DNA of 64,000 nt from Marinobacter litoralis (GTDB taxonomy: Bacteria; Pseudomonadota; Gammaproteobacteria; Pseudomonadales; Oleiphilaceae): positions 419,262 through 483,261 of the forward strand of contig NZ_QMDL01000002.1 of NCBI RefSeq assembly GCF_003336705.1, given 5' to 3'. Under the pieces are notes generated by a model, which worked only from the letters and a program-made list of their open reading frames with translations, did no database searches and was not told the origin of the DNA. How positions within the stretch are numbered: position 1 is the first letter of the stretch; every line of letters begins with the position of its first letter. The position numbers were made by a program, and so were the translations under genes. Positions 16,872-26,346 of the stretch are shown piece after piece.

Positions 16872-17195
16872 TCAGCGGTCCAGAAACCGACCAACCAACA
16901 CACCGGCAAGGAACATAAGCACAATACTGAGGAAGGGCCGCTCCTCAATCTTATGTTCCACACTCTCGACCGCTTTGCCGCTGGCATCCCGGACCCGGGT
17001 GAGCGCTTCGTCTCCGCGCTGCTTTACCTGATCAAACGCGGCAAGGCTTTCCCGTCGAATTTCATCCCGCAGATGACTGATGTTGCCCTTCTGGCCATCA
17101 GCCACACTTTTGGCGAGCGTGGAAAGATCTTCCTGAAGTTTCTTCAGATCCTCGCGAACCTGATCGTACTCGGTCTTATCCGATTTCGCTTCCAT
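16872..17195 (-). CDS. DUF883 (ElaB/YqjD-like) membrane-anchored protein
   Basis: A 107-aa protein with a long amphipathic coiled-coil (about residues 5-80, YDQVREDLKKLQEDLSTLAK onward) and a single C-terminal anchor, FLSIVLMFLAGVLVGRFLDR. This is the ElaB/YqjD/YgaM arrangement. In E. coli such proteins associate with ribosomes at the inner membrane in stationary phase; that role is not shown here. First gene of a two-gene operon. Confidence 0.82.
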   Translation of the reverse strand: MEAKSDKTEYDQVREDLKKLQEDLSTLAKSVADGQKGNISHLRDEIRRESLAAFDQVKQRGDEALTRVRDASGKAVESVEHKIEERPFLSIVLMFLAGVLVGRFLDR

Positions 17196-17321
17196 TTCGT
17201 GCCTCCTTATCAGTATCGATTACTGCTATTTCGGCTTCGCCACCCGCGAGTGAATATGGATGGCTAACCTCAATCTAGCACAAGGATCGAACGCTGAAAT
17301 GAGGACTTGTTAATCTCCCGT

Positions 17322-17708
17322 TCAGAACGAACCGGACAACACATCCTGAAGATCGCTCTTCAGTGCTTCGGGCCCGGTAATCCAGAGTTCGCTGTCGGCA
17401 CCGGGAAACACGCCAACTTCGAGCTTGTCGCGACTTAGGCCGGGCACCCACTTCTTGAAGAAGTCCGGCAGTGACAGTGATTTCGGCGCAAGATCACCGG
17501 AACCACTGGCGTAGTCGGCCGCAAAATCCTCACTTGGCCATACCGGGAGATAACCAACGCCGTCTTCCTCTGACACAATCTTCAGAAATTGATTGTCTGA
17601 ATTGACCAGAATCCAGAGCTCGCGTTCTTCCACGACGGCATCCAGAAAGTAGTCGTATCGTTCCTCGCCATCCATCTCGAGAATCTGGGCTAACGGGTTA
17701 TCACTCAT
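17322..17708 (-). CDS. DUF2750 family protein
   Basis: A 128-aa acidic soluble protein with the DUF2750 pattern EERYDYFLDAVVEERELWIL, then GYLPVWPSEDFAADYA and DFFKKWVPGLSRDKLEVGVF. It lies downstream of yqeY on the same strand, with a small GGCC-GAAA-GGCC hairpin in the 39-bp gap. Function unknown. Confidence 0.8.
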   Translation of the reverse strand: MSDNPLAQILEMDGEERYDYFLDAVVEERELWILVNSDNQFLKIVSEEDGVGYLPVWPSEDFAADYASGSGDLAPKSLSLPDFFKKWVPGLSRDKLEVGVFPGADSELWITGPEALKSDLQDVLSGSF

Positions 17709-17747
17709 TACGAATTCCTTGTGGGAATGCGGCCTTTCGGCCTGTAT

Positions 17748-18200
17748 TTATGCCAGAGCAGCGCGAACTTTTTGGCTCAGCTGCCCCATGTCCACCCGTC
17801 CGGTAACCTTGGGGCGCAACTCGTTCATGACCTTGCCCATGTCCTGCATGCCCTGAGCGCCGGTTGAACTTACCGCGTCACGGATCAGGCCTTCCAACTC
17901 TTCGTCGGTCAAAGCTGCGGGCATGAACTCTTCAATGATCTTCATTTCTGCGCGCTCTTTATCGGCCAACTCGGCACGACCGGCGTCATCATACTGACTG
18001 GCCGCATCGCGGCGTTGTTTGAGCATCTTGTCGAGCACTTTCAGAACGTCATCGTCTCCAAGCTCTCGGCGCTCATCAACTTCGATCTGTTTCACCGCCG
18101 CCTGAGCCATGCGCAAGGTAACCAAGCGCTCCCGCTCCTTGTTACGCATAGCATTTTTTACCGCAGTGCCAAGCTGTTCCTTGAGTAATGCTTCTGCCAT
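17748..18200 (-). CDS. yqeY: GatB/YqeY domain protein
   Basis: A 150-aa all-helical protein of the YqeY family, homologous to the tail of the GatB amidotransferase subunit. Key stretches are LKEQLGTAVKNAMRNKERER, ASQYDDAGRAELADKERAE and GAQGMQDMGKVMNELRPKVT, with the final VRAALA. Family members probably bind tRNA or aminoacyl-tRNA enzymes, but a single function is not settled. Not beside rpsU here, unlike many relatives. Confidence 0.87.
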   Translation of the reverse strand: MAEALLKEQLGTAVKNAMRNKERERLVTLRMAQAAVKQIEVDERRELGDDDVLKVLDKMLKQRRDAASQYDDAGRAELADKERAEMKIIEEFMPAALTDEELEGLIRDAVSSTGAQGMQDMGKVMNELRPKVTGRVDMGQLSQKVRAALA

Positions 18201-18277
18201 CGTCGGGCTCCTGTTCTATGTATGGGGGTATGCTTTATAGGAAGACCGGCATAATAACCGCACCGGCGGCCTACGTC

Positions 18278-19024
18278 CTACCCTGATAGCATCATCGACC
18301 CAATCAAACCCAACAGGAAACCAGCCACCGCACCCAGAGGTGGGCCCCAGTGTTTCTCCAGCCGCGACTGCGGGGCGATGTCCTGAAAGATAATGTAGAG
18401 AATGCCACCCGCCGCAAACAGCATAATCCCAGACACTAACTGATGGGAGTCTGACAACAGGAAATAGCCCGCAGCGCCTGCGGCGGGGCCAAGTACCGCC
18501 ATCAGGGCAAAAATGCCCACGATCTTAAGCCCACGATAATGGGTTGACTGGGCTAGCTCCCGATACGAGTTGAACCCTTCCGGTAAATTCTGAAGTGCGA
18601 TAATACCGGCCAGCAACACCCCGCCCTCGCTGGAGACAGAAAACGTCGCCCCAAGCGCCAAGGCCTCCGGCACAAAGTCCGTCAGCATAGCCACCAACTG
18701 GCTAGCCGACGAGCCATTGGCCGCCAGCCAGCGATCGATCAACATAAACGTGATCCCGCCCGCGGCGAAACAGGCAACCACCGTTGGTATCGGCAGATTG
18801 GCGGTTCCCTCTGGCACCAGTACAAGCGCCACGGCCGCCAAGAGTGCGCCGCCACCAAAAGCAATCACGCTGTGATGCAGCTCGGATTCCAGCCACCCCG
18901 GGTGAATTCGCTCCACCGAGGCTAAAGCCGCCCCTACGGGCATGGCCGCCCCGGCCATCAACGTAAGTAATAAAATCTGCAACAAACCGTTAGCCTGAAG
19001 GGCCTCAACCATGCTCGATACCAT
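18278..19024 (-). CDS. ZIP-family metal permease
   Basis: A 248-aa inner-membrane protein with eight hydrophobic segments. Span 4 contains the ZIP signature LTDFVPEALALGATF, and span 5 contains IALQNLPEGFNSYRE; together these form the metal site in ZIP transporters. The usual first His of span 4 (HNxPEG) is replaced by Asp-Phe (DFVPE), so the metal preference may differ from zinc. Start ATG 19024; an internal ATG four codons later is possible. Confidence 0.8.
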   Translation of the reverse strand: MVSSMVEALQANGLLQILLLTLMAGAAMPVGAALASVERIHPGWLESELHHSVIAFGGGALLAAVALVLVPEGTANLPIPTVVACFAAGGITFMLIDRWLAANGSSASQLVAMLTDFVPEALALGATFSVSSEGGVLLAGIIALQNLPEGFNSYRELAQSTHYRGLKIVGIFALMAVLGPAAGAAGYFLLSDSHQLVSGIMLFAAGGILYIIFQDIAPQSRLEKHWGPPLGAVAGFLLGLIGSMMLSG

Positions 19025-19189
19025 CCTAGTCGCTCATCCTGAGCAACAGCATAAGCGCACTGATTTAAAAACCAAAATCCGGCCCCTCATTACCATTTCG
19101 GAATGTTTCGGTTTCCAGCACTGTAAAAAGATTCGCATTGCCCCAATATAAAACGCATTCGCTCGCACACTCAAAATCAGGAAGCCCGC

Positions 19190-19687
19190 ATGAATGCAAT
19201 TCTCAAGCAATTTCTCTTAGTCTCCAGTATCTACCTGTTAGCCCCCGGCGCCAGCGCCTTTGGCCTGAACGAAGCCCTTTCTACCGGCGCAATGGCTCTT
19301 TCTCAGACCACCGAAGTCAATGGTGAAGCCCAACAGCTGGTAGGCCAGCTAACCAACGAACTGGGTGTAACTCAAGCGCAAGCTGTGGGAGGCACCGGTG
19401 CCTTGCTGCAGCTGGCTCAGAACCAACTGGGACAAGACACCGTCAGCAACCTGAACAGCGAAGCTTCCGGCCTATCCAGCCTTCTGGGCGGCGGTGGCGG
19501 GCTGACTGAAGGCCTGCTTTCGAATATTTCATCAATGGATGGGGTTCAGTCAGCCTTCTCGGCTTTGGGAATGGATGCCGCCATGGTGCAGCAGTTTGTT
19601 CCCGTTATTCTCGGCTTCCTGGGCAATCAGGGCATCGGCTCTTCACTGCTGGGGCAACTGCAGGGGCTGTGGGCACCGGCTGAATAA
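19190..19687 (+). CDS. DUF2780 (VcgC/VcgE-like) exported protein
   Basis: A 165-aa exported protein. A signal peptide (LKQFLLVSSIYLLAPGASAF) is followed by the DUF2780 body LVGQLTNELGVTQAQAVGGT, a flexible SLLGGGGGLTEGLL, and FVPVILGFLGNQGIGSSLLG. Family members are small secreted proteins of Vibrio and Shewanella with no established role. It is divergent from the ZIP gene. Confidence 0.78.
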   Translation: MNAILKQFLLVSSIYLLAPGASAFGLNEALSTGAMALSQTTEVNGEAQQLVGQLTNELGVTQAQAVGGTGALLQLAQNQLGQDTVSNLNSEASGLSSLLGGGGGLTEGLLSNISSMDGVQSAFSALGMDAAMVQQFVPVILGFLGNQGIGSSLLGQLQGLWAPAE

Positions 19688-19717
19688 TCCGGCACCCGAG
19701 TAGCCGTTAGAGTCCCC

Positions 19718-20617
19718 TTATCCGAACGCTTTACCCAGCGTTCGGATACAGGCGATGGGTTGGTCAATCAGCGGCACGTGCCCACTGTTCTCAAGTGTCA
19801 CCAGCCTCGCGTTAGGCAACGCAGCGGCCATGCGCGCCTGCCCCTCCCACGGGTACATTTCCGAACGACGTCCCGCGATCACCGTGGTCGGCACATCCAA
19901 GGTTGGCAGAAGGTTTCGGAAATCGTATTCACGCTCTGTGTAAGCTCGCATGTGCTGATACAAGGTGTGCCAGTTATCCAACGGCACAAGCTGCCGGGCA
20001 ACTTGTGGTACACGCATCAGCTGCCCCGCGCTCCATTTCATCCAATCGCGACTCAGCGCCGCGCCCATGAAACCGGCCAAATTCTCATGCAACTGTTTTC
20101 GCAGCGATACCGGTAGCGCCTCATAGGGAGTTTGAGGGTCAATCTTCGACACCGTATCCAGTAACGGTTGCCAGCCCCGAATTCGCTCCGGCCCCTGCTC
20201 TCCAAAAATCCCCCAAGGCCAATCCGGGGCATGAGATATACGCGGAGCCTGATCAATGTGGACGTAATGCCGAATGGTATCGGTGCCGAACATTTCCATA
20301 TAGCGAAGGGATGTACTGGCCCCCATAGAGATACCGCCCAAGCCCACCGGCTTGCCGTGACTGTAGGCGCGGATGACGGCATCCAGATCCTTGGCGTGAC
20401 TGGTCAGGACGCAGGGCTCGCTGCAGTTCAGCCGCGAAGACCCACCAAACCCTCTAAAGTCTGGCAGTACAAACCGGAACTTATGCGCCAACGGCAACAC
20501 AATCGGCAACCAATGGCGGCTCTCCATGCCAAAGCCATGAAGCAAAATCACCACCGGGCCCCGCCCGATTTCCCGTACTTTCAGCTTGGCGCCGTCGTGC
20601 GCGGTTACTCGTGCCAT
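19718..20617 (-). CDS. alpha/beta hydrolase
   Basis: An alpha/beta hydrolase with the oxyanion segment LLHGFGMESRHW, the nucleophile elbow GGISMGAS (Ser), a late acid after VIAGRRSEMYP and the catalytic His in LENSGHVPLIDQP. ATG 20617 puts the start directly before the first strand. ATG 20653 would add 12 residues; neither has a strong ribosome site. The natural ester or C-C substrate is unknown. Confidence 0.83.
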   Translation of the reverse strand: MARVTAHDGAKLKVREIGRGPVVILLHGFGMESRHWLPIVLPLAHKFRFVLPDFRGFGGSSRLNCSEPCVLTSHAKDLDAVIRAYSHGKPVGLGGISMGASTSLRYMEMFGTDTIRHYVHIDQAPRISHAPDWPWGIFGEQGPERIRGWQPLLDTVSKIDPQTPYEALPVSLRKQLHENLAGFMGAALSRDWMKWSAGQLMRVPQVARQLVPLDNWHTLYQHMRAYTEREYDFRNLLPTLDVPTTVIAGRRSEMYPWEGQARMAAALPNARLVTLENSGHVPLIDQPIACIRTLGKAFG

Positions 20618-20686
20618 CTTTGCGTTAACTCCATTGCGATCGATGGAGGCCATTGTCTATGGGGTGTTTAGGGCAGCACAATGGGT

Positions 20687-21655
<969 letters not shown>

Positions 21656-21677
21656 TCAGCTTTTCAGTGGATGGTAT

Positions 21678-22316
21678 TCACAGCGACATCTGGATCAGCC
21701 AAACCGGCTTTATACCCAGTGCCTGCCGCGCGCTTTCCGCTTCCGGCCAGGTCAGCAACCAGCCAAGCACGGCGAGATTTAGAAGCACCTGTAACCAGAA
21801 GGTTGCCTGAAACGAGGTTTTTCGGGTTTTGTGACGAAAAAACTGCTGGCCTACCAAAGCTCCCGGCCAGCCACAGAGAAGCTCAAACAAGTGCAACCGC
21901 CCCTCCGGCACCCGCCGATTACCCCGTTCCGCCGCACCTTTATCAACAGCGTACATCAGGAACGTAATCAGGCTCATCACGCCATAAGCCGCGGGTACCA
22001 GCAGCGGCACGTAACCCAGCCAACTTAATAACGAAAGTGCACCTAACACCCCTGCGGCAATCAACAACGCCCACCAAACACCCGGCGCGACCGAGGCACC
22101 TAAGCGAGCCGCGCCCGCATACTGAAACTGCGATGCCCGAAGCCGCCCCTGCTTGTCTTTGGTGAGTGCGAAATTGACCTGGCGGCCCGAAGAAGGTCGG
22201 CCCTGCCCCTGATAAGCACTAATGTGTGCGAAAACGCGATCGCCACCGTTTTCCGGAGTGATAAAACCAAAGCCTTTGGTGTCGTTCCATGACGTGAGTG
22301 ATCCTTTCTGATTCAA
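21678..22316 (-). CDS. cold-shock-domain plus DUF1294 membrane protein
   Basis: An N-terminal cold-shock domain (SLTSWNDTKGFGFITPENGG, VFAHISAYQG) is joined to a C-terminal DUF1294 membrane domain with about four spans (FLMYAVDKGAAERGNRRVPE, FELLCGWPGALVGQQFFRHK). The fusion is known in gammaproteobacteria; it links an RNA/ssDNA-binding domain to the membrane. The preferred start is TTG 22316, six bases after AAGGAG and exactly at the cold-shock domain edge. ATG 22367 lacks such a site. Confidence 0.82.
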   Translation of the reverse strand: MNQKGSLTSWNDTKGFGFITPENGGDRVFAHISAYQGQGRPSSGRQVNFALTKDKQGRLRASQFQYAGAARLGASVAPGVWWALLIAAGVLGALSLLSWLGYVPLLVPAAYGVMSLITFLMYAVDKGAAERGNRRVPEGRLHLFELLCGWPGALVGQQFFRHKTRKTSFQATFWLQVLLNLAVLGWLLTWPEAESARQALGIKPVWLIQMSL

Positions 22317-22462
22317 TGTATGCTCCTTAAAGATGGCAACGATGTCGTTTTTTCTCATCGGTATCATTGCATTATATACGCGCGCAGCCCCGAGGGATTC
22401 GTTTGCACAAGCGCTTCACACCCAATCTGGACACAGAGTTCGGCAACAGGAGATAACAGGCA

Positions 22463-23074
22463 ATGACCACCGGCCTCCCCTTTTCTCAGGCTTGTGAAAA
22501 CAACAAAGCGCCCATTCTCGAAAGGCTTCAAGAGGTCTTTATTGCTTCGGGAAAAGTATTGGAAATTGGCACTGGCACCGGGCAGCACGCGGTGCACTTC
22601 TCCCTGGCCATGCCTCACCTGCAGTGGCAACCAACCGACCACCCCCATGCGGTGGATAGCTGTCGCGCTCGGTTGGCGCAAGCTGCGTTACCCAATATCC
22701 TGCCCGTAATTGAGCTGGATGTAGCAACCTCCCCATGGCCCGTCGAAGCCTTCACTTGGGCATTCTCGGCGAACACTGCCCACATTATGGCTTGGGACGA
22801 GGTCGAGCACATGTTCCGCAACATTGGCGAACGCCTGCCCAAGGAAGGCGCTTTTTGTTTGTATGGCCCGTTCAACGCTCAGGGCCGCTATACCAGCGAG
22901 AGCAACGCGCAATTTGACCAACACTTGAAGGCCAAAGCGGCCCATATGGGCATCCGGGATTTAGAAGATATCAGTAAACTGGCAGAAGATGCGGGGTTGA
23001 CCCTGTCGGAAAAACACGCGATGCCCGCAAACAACCAACTGCTGGTTTTCAGGGTAAAGAGGAGCACGTTATGA
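22463..23074 (+). CDS. DUF938 family SAM-dependent methyltransferase-like protein
   Basis: A 203-aa protein with a SAM-binding motif, GKVLEIGTGTGQHAVHFS, and the DUF938 hallmark WQPTDHPHAVDSCRARLAQ, then AFSANTAHIMAWDEVEHMF and FCLYGPFNAQGRYTSESN. Substrate unknown. Its stop overlaps the start of the nucleoside deaminase gene by 4 bp (ATGA), indicating translational coupling. Confidence 0.83.
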   Translation: MTTGLPFSQACENNKAPILERLQEVFIASGKVLEIGTGTGQHAVHFSLAMPHLQWQPTDHPHAVDSCRARLAQAALPNILPVIELDVATSPWPVEAFTWAFSANTAHIMAWDEVEHMFRNIGERLPKEGAFCLYGPFNAQGRYTSESNAQFDQHLKAKAAHMGIRDLEDISKLAEDAGLTLSEKHAMPANNQLLVFRVKRSTL

Positions 23075-23550
23075 GCAATCAAGTTGATATTAATTATCTG
23101 GACCGATGCGTTGAACTGGCAGCAGAAGCCCTGGAATCCGGCAACCCGCCATTCGGGTCGGTGCTGGTCGATGCAAACGACAATGTAAGGTACGAAGGCC
23201 ACAACCTCACCGCCGGCGGCGATAGCACTCAACACCCCGAGTTTGCCATTGCGCGTTGGGCCGCTACCAACATGACACCTGAAGAGCGCGCCGAATCCAC
23301 CGTGTACACCTCGGGCGAGCACTGCCCAATGTGCGCCGCCGCTCACGGCTGGGTGGGCCTGGGCCGCATCGTTTACGCCAGTTCTTCGGAACAGCTCAGC
23401 ACCTGGCTGGATGATATGGGCGTGGCACAACCCCCGGTAGCAACACTGCCCATCAACAGCGTAGTGCCGAACGTAACGGTTGAAGGCCCGTTTCCGGAAC
23501 AGGCTGAAGCGATTCAACTGCTGCAGAAACAGTATCATGCAGGTCGTTGA
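23071..23550 (+). CDS. nucleoside/base deaminase, cytidine deaminase-like fold
   Basis: A 159-aa zinc deaminase of the guanine deaminase/TadA-like group. The zinc and catalytic motif normally H[AC]E is HPEFAIARW here, with the cysteines in SGEHCPMCAAAHGW. The substitution HPE is seen in one branch of small nucleoside deaminases. Substrate cannot be fixed; guanine or a pterin-like base is possible. Coupled to the DUF938 gene. Confidence 0.8.
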   Translation: MSNQVDINYLDRCVELAAEALESGNPPFGSVLVDANDNVRYEGHNLTAGGDSTQHPEFAIARWAATNMTPEERAESTVYTSGEHCPMCAAAHGWVGLGRIVYASSSEQLSTWLDDMGVAQPPVATLPINSVVPNVTVEGPFPEQAEAIQLLQKQYHAGR

Positions 23551-23574
23551 CCATGAAGTGATCCAAAAAAGCCG

Positions 23575-23605
23575 TTTAAGACTACTCTATCAGTCTTAAT
23601 TTAAT
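23575..23605 (+). terminator. AT-rich hairpin after deaminase gene
   Basis: TTAAGACT (23576-23583) pairs with AGTCTTAA (23592-23599) across 8 bases, followed by TTTAATT. It is a weak intrinsic terminator candidate located between the deaminase and GST genes. Confidence 0.4.
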
Positions 23606-23627
23606 TCCAATGCAAATGGAGTTCTGC

Positions 23628-24296
23628 ATGATTACCGTCCACCACCTGAACAACTCTCGCTCCCAACGCATTCTCTGGATGCTGGAAGAATTGGGCGTAC
23701 CTTACGAGATCAAGCGTTACGAGCGTGATGCCAAAACCATGCTGGCACCGGAAAGCCTCAAGAAAGTACATCCGCTGGGCAAATCGCCAGTCATCACCGA
23801 CGGTGATCTGGTGGTGGCGGAATCGGGTGCCATTATCGAATACCTGGCCCACACCTACGGCAAAGACACCATGCTGCCAGAAGCCGGTGGCCAGGCCTGG
23901 CTGGATTACACCTATTGGCTGCATTACGCCGAAGGCTCCCTGATGCCGCCACTGGTGATGCGCTTGGTCTTCGAGAAGATCAAAACCAGCCCGATGCCCT
24001 TCTTCATCAAACCCGTGGCCAAAGGTATTTCAGATAAAACCAATGAAATCTTCATTGGCCCGATGATCAAAACCCACCTGGATTTTGTCGAAGCCCATCT
24101 AGCGAAGAACACATGGTTCCTGGGGGATAACCTCAGCGCGGCGGATATTCAGATGAGTTTCCCGCTGGAAGCCTCCGTTGCTCGCGGCATCGTTGGCAAG
24201 AACCGGCCCAATATTACCGCTTGGGTAGAACGCGTGCACGCCCGGCCGGCTTACCAAACTGCGCTGGAAAAAGGCGGAGAGTATGACTTCGCCTAG
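23628..24296 (+). CDS. glutathione S-transferase
   Basis: A 222-aa GST. The thioredoxin-like N domain begins MITVHHLNNSRSQRILWMLE, with Ser or Asn near residues 9-10 as likely glutathione-activating residues. GKSPVITDGDLVVAESGAII carries the cis-Pro and the Glu-Ser that bind glutathione. The helical C domain includes WFLGDNLSAADIQMSFPLE, whose aspartate is the usual N-cap. Start ATG 23628, six bases after GGAG. Two upstream ATGs are ignored. It resembles fungal-type or Gtt1-like GSTs; substrate unknown. Confidence 0.86.
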   Translation: MITVHHLNNSRSQRILWMLEELGVPYEIKRYERDAKTMLAPESLKKVHPLGKSPVITDGDLVVAESGAIIEYLAHTYGKDTMLPEAGGQAWLDYTYWLHYAEGSLMPPLVMRLVFEKIKTSPMPFFIKPVAKGISDKTNEIFIGPMIKTHLDFVEAHLAKNTWFLGDNLSAADIQMSFPLEASVARGIVGKNRPNITAWVERVHARPAYQTALEKGGEYDFA

Positions 24297-24302
24297 CTAA
24301 CA

Positions 24303-24330
24303 ATGGAGGGCACCCCGCCCTCCATCCTTT
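24303..24330 (+). terminator. intrinsic terminator after GST gene
   Basis: A perfect 9-bp stem, ATGGAGGGC / GCCCTCCAT (24303-24311 / 24317-24325), with a 5-base loop and followed by CCTTTCTCT. The stem is strong; the T tract is short and interrupted. Confidence 0.65.
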
Positions 24331-24409
24331 CTCTGCCTCTCTTCGATTTATTCTCCCGTGATCTCAGAAACGAACTATCTTGCCTAATAGACGTATGCTG
24401 TTACCATAA

Positions 24410-24425
24410 ATGTTCAATTGAACAT
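24410..24425. promoter_or_regulatory. 16-bp perfect palindrome in phn operon leader, candidate DeoR-type operator
   Basis: ATGTTCAATTGAACAT is a perfect palindrome 81 bp upstream of phnD. A possible promoter, TTGCCT with TACCAT 16 bases later, lies immediately upstream, so the palindrome would sit near the transcription start, where a repressor acts. The ATGTTC...GAACAT arms resemble those of GlpR operators, and the operon ends with a DeoR/GlpR-like gene. The link is inference. Confidence 0.5.
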
Positions 24426-24505
24426 CTAGAAATAAAAACCAATGGAGCCGGCCCTCCCAGATGTTCAGTAAAAACGCATGGACCGCTCCCCCACGGAGAA
24501 TCACA

Positions 24506-25498
24506 ATGAATTTCCAGAAGAAGAAACTTCCCGGGGTACTGCCCACTGCTGCCTTGGCGGCATCCGTTTTGATGACAGGCTTTAGCGGTCAGGCATTGGC
24601 AGACTGCGAAAGGGGCGCACTGGACACTCTGTATTGCGACGAAAACGGCGACATGGTTGCCGACCTGCCTAAAGATAAGTCGAAGTGGAACGATCCCGAC
24701 ACGTTGATTTTTGCTTACACACCGGTTGAAGACCCCGCTATTTACTCCGACATCTGGAAGCCGTTCATTGATCACCTGTCAGAAGTGACCGGCCGTGACG
24801 TTCGCTTCTTTGCCGTTCAATCCAACTCAGCTCAAGTAGAAGCCATGCGCAGCGGCCGTCTGCATATTGCTGGTTTCTCAACAGGCCCCACGCCTTTTGC
24901 GGTGAACTTGGCCGGTGCAGTTCCCTTTGCATTGATGGGTTCGGATTCAGGCCAGTTCGGTTACTCCCTGCAGGTTTATACCCACAGCGACTCCGACATT
25001 CATGAAATCACCGACCTGAAAGGCAAGCGTGTTGCCCACACCTCGCCAACGTCGAACTCCGGCAACCAGGCACCACGCGCTCTGTTCCCGGAACTCGGCA
25101 TTGTCCCCGGTGAAGACTATGAAATCACCTTCTCCGGCAGCCATGACCAATCCATGCTGGGCGTTGTCGCCAAAGACTACGACGCTGCGCCGGTCGCATC
25201 TGAAGTGGTAGAGCGCATGGCTGCCCGCGGTTTATACGACACCGAAGATGTGCGTCTGGTTTGGGAATCCGACCGTTTCCCGACCACATCTTACAACCAC
25301 GCGCACAACCTGCATCCTGATCTGGTTGAGAAAATCCGGGAAGCTTTTTACACCTTCAAGTTCGCAGGAACCGAGCTGGGTGAAGAGTTTGAAGGCGTAG
25401 AAACCTTCATCCCCATCAACTACAAAGACAACTGGAAGGTCATCCGTACCATTCAAGCCTCTAACGGCGTCCAGTACACCCGCGAAAACCTCAAATAA
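24506..25498 (+). CDS. phnD: phosphate/phosphite/phosphonate ABC transporter, substrate-binding protein
   Basis: A 330-aa periplasmic binding protein of the PhnD type. A signal peptide (LPGVLPTAALAASVLMTG, then GQALAD) is followed by LIFAYTPVEDPAIYSDIWKP, the family core SGRLHIAGFSTGPTPFAVN, DLKGKRVAHTSPTSNSGNQA and DAAPVASEVVERM. ATG 24506 follows GGAGA; an upstream ATG at 24461 would put 15 residues before the signal. It is the first gene of a PhnDCEE operon. No C-P lyase or phosphonatase is nearby, so the ligand is uncertain. Confidence 0.87.
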   Translation: MNFQKKKLPGVLPTAALAASVLMTGFSGQALADCERGALDTLYCDENGDMVADLPKDKSKWNDPDTLIFAYTPVEDPAIYSDIWKPFIDHLSEVTGRDVRFFAVQSNSAQVEAMRSGRLHIAGFSTGPTPFAVNLAGAVPFALMGSDSGQFGYSLQVYTHSDSDIHEITDLKGKRVAHTSPTSNSGNQAPRALFPELGIVPGEDYEITFSGSHDQSMLGVVAKDYDAAPVASEVVERMAARGLYDTEDVRLVWESDRFPTTSYNHAHNLHPDLVEKIREAFYTFKFAGTELGEEFEGVETFIPINYKDNWKVIRTIQASNGVQYTRENLK

Positions 25499-25507
25499 GC
25501 AGACCAG

Positions 25508-25534
25508 GAGCCTCTGGCAAACCGCCAGAGGCTC
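25508..25534 (+). promoter_or_regulatory. intercistronic hairpin between phnD and phnC
   Basis: A perfect 11-bp stem, GAGCCTCTGGC / GCCAGAGGCTC, with a 5-base loop and no T tract. Hairpins at this place, just after a binding-protein gene, commonly protect the upstream mRNA and lower downstream expression; that is the likely role here. Confidence 0.7.
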
Positions 25535-25551
25535 TACCCGGAGTTAACCAC

Positions 25552-26346
25552 ATGTTAGAGATTACCAACCTCGTAAAGCGTTACGGGCAAAATGAGCCTG
25601 TGCTTAAAGGCCTGAATCTGACGGTCGAGGGTAGCAGTGTTGTATCCATCGTCGGCGCCTCCGGCGCTGGTAAAAGTACCCTGCTGCGCTGTATCAACCG
25701 GTTGGTTGAGCCCACCTCGGGGTCGATCAAACTGAACGGCCACGAATTGGTCAATCTGCGAGGCAGCGAGCTGCGTCATTCCCGCCGGCGCATCGGCATG
25801 GTGTTTCAGGGCTTTAACCTGATCGACCGATTAACCGTCATGGAAAACGTGCTGTCCGGGCGCTTGGGTTATGTGTCTTTCTTTCAGGCGTTGACTCGTC
25901 GCTTCCCGCAATCCGATATTGACCGTGCGTTCAGCCTTATGGAGCGTGTGGGTATTGCTCACTACGCTGATAAACGTGCGGACCAGCTGTCGGGTGGTGA
26001 ACGCCAGCGTGTGGCTGTGGTTCGAGCCCTGATGCAAGAACCGGAAATTCTACTGGCCGACGAGCCCACCGCCTCGCTGGACCCGAAAACCTCGCAACAA
26101 ATCATGAGCCTGCTGCAAAGCCTGGCCAGTGAAATGTCCTTGCCAGTACTGATTAACATTCACAACGTCACGCAAGCCCGCATGTACACCGACCGCATTG
26201 TCGGTATGCGTCACGGGCAAATGATTTTTGACGGCGAACCCAAAGACTTCAACCAGGACGCCCTCGATGCCATCTACGGCGGCATTGAATCACCGGAAGA
26301 AGATGCCGGTGAACCCGCATCCCCAACCGAGGAGGCTTCCGCATGA
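25552..26346 (+). CDS. phnC: phosphonate-type ABC transporter, ATP-binding protein
   Basis: A 264-aa ABC ATPase of the PhnC group. The Walker A motif is GASGAGKST, the Q-loop region GMVFQGFNLIDRLTVMENVL, the signature LSGGERQRVAVVRAL, and Walker B ILLADEPTASLDP with the H-loop in NIHNVTQA. The insert GRLGYVSFFQALTRRFPQSD is typical of PhnC. Its 3' end overlaps the first permease gene by 4 bp. Confidence 0.9.
   Translation: MLEITNLVKRYGQNEPVLKGLNLTVEGSSVVSIVGASGAGKSTLLRCINRLVEPTSGSIKLNGHELVNLRGSELRHSRRRIGMVFQGFNLIDRLTVMENVLSGRLGYVSFFQALTRRFPQSDIDRAFSLMERVGIAHYADKRADQLSGGERQRVAVVRALMQEPEILLADEPTASLDPKTSQQIMSLLQSLASEMSLPVLINIHNVTQARMYTDRIVGMRHGQMIFDGEPKDFNQDALDAIYGGIESPEEDAGEPASPTEEASA

Noticed and set aside
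17709..17747. GGCC-GAAA-GGCC hairpin between yqeY and the DUF2750 gene
   Set aside because: A 4-bp tetraloop hairpin without T tract is too weak to call a terminator.
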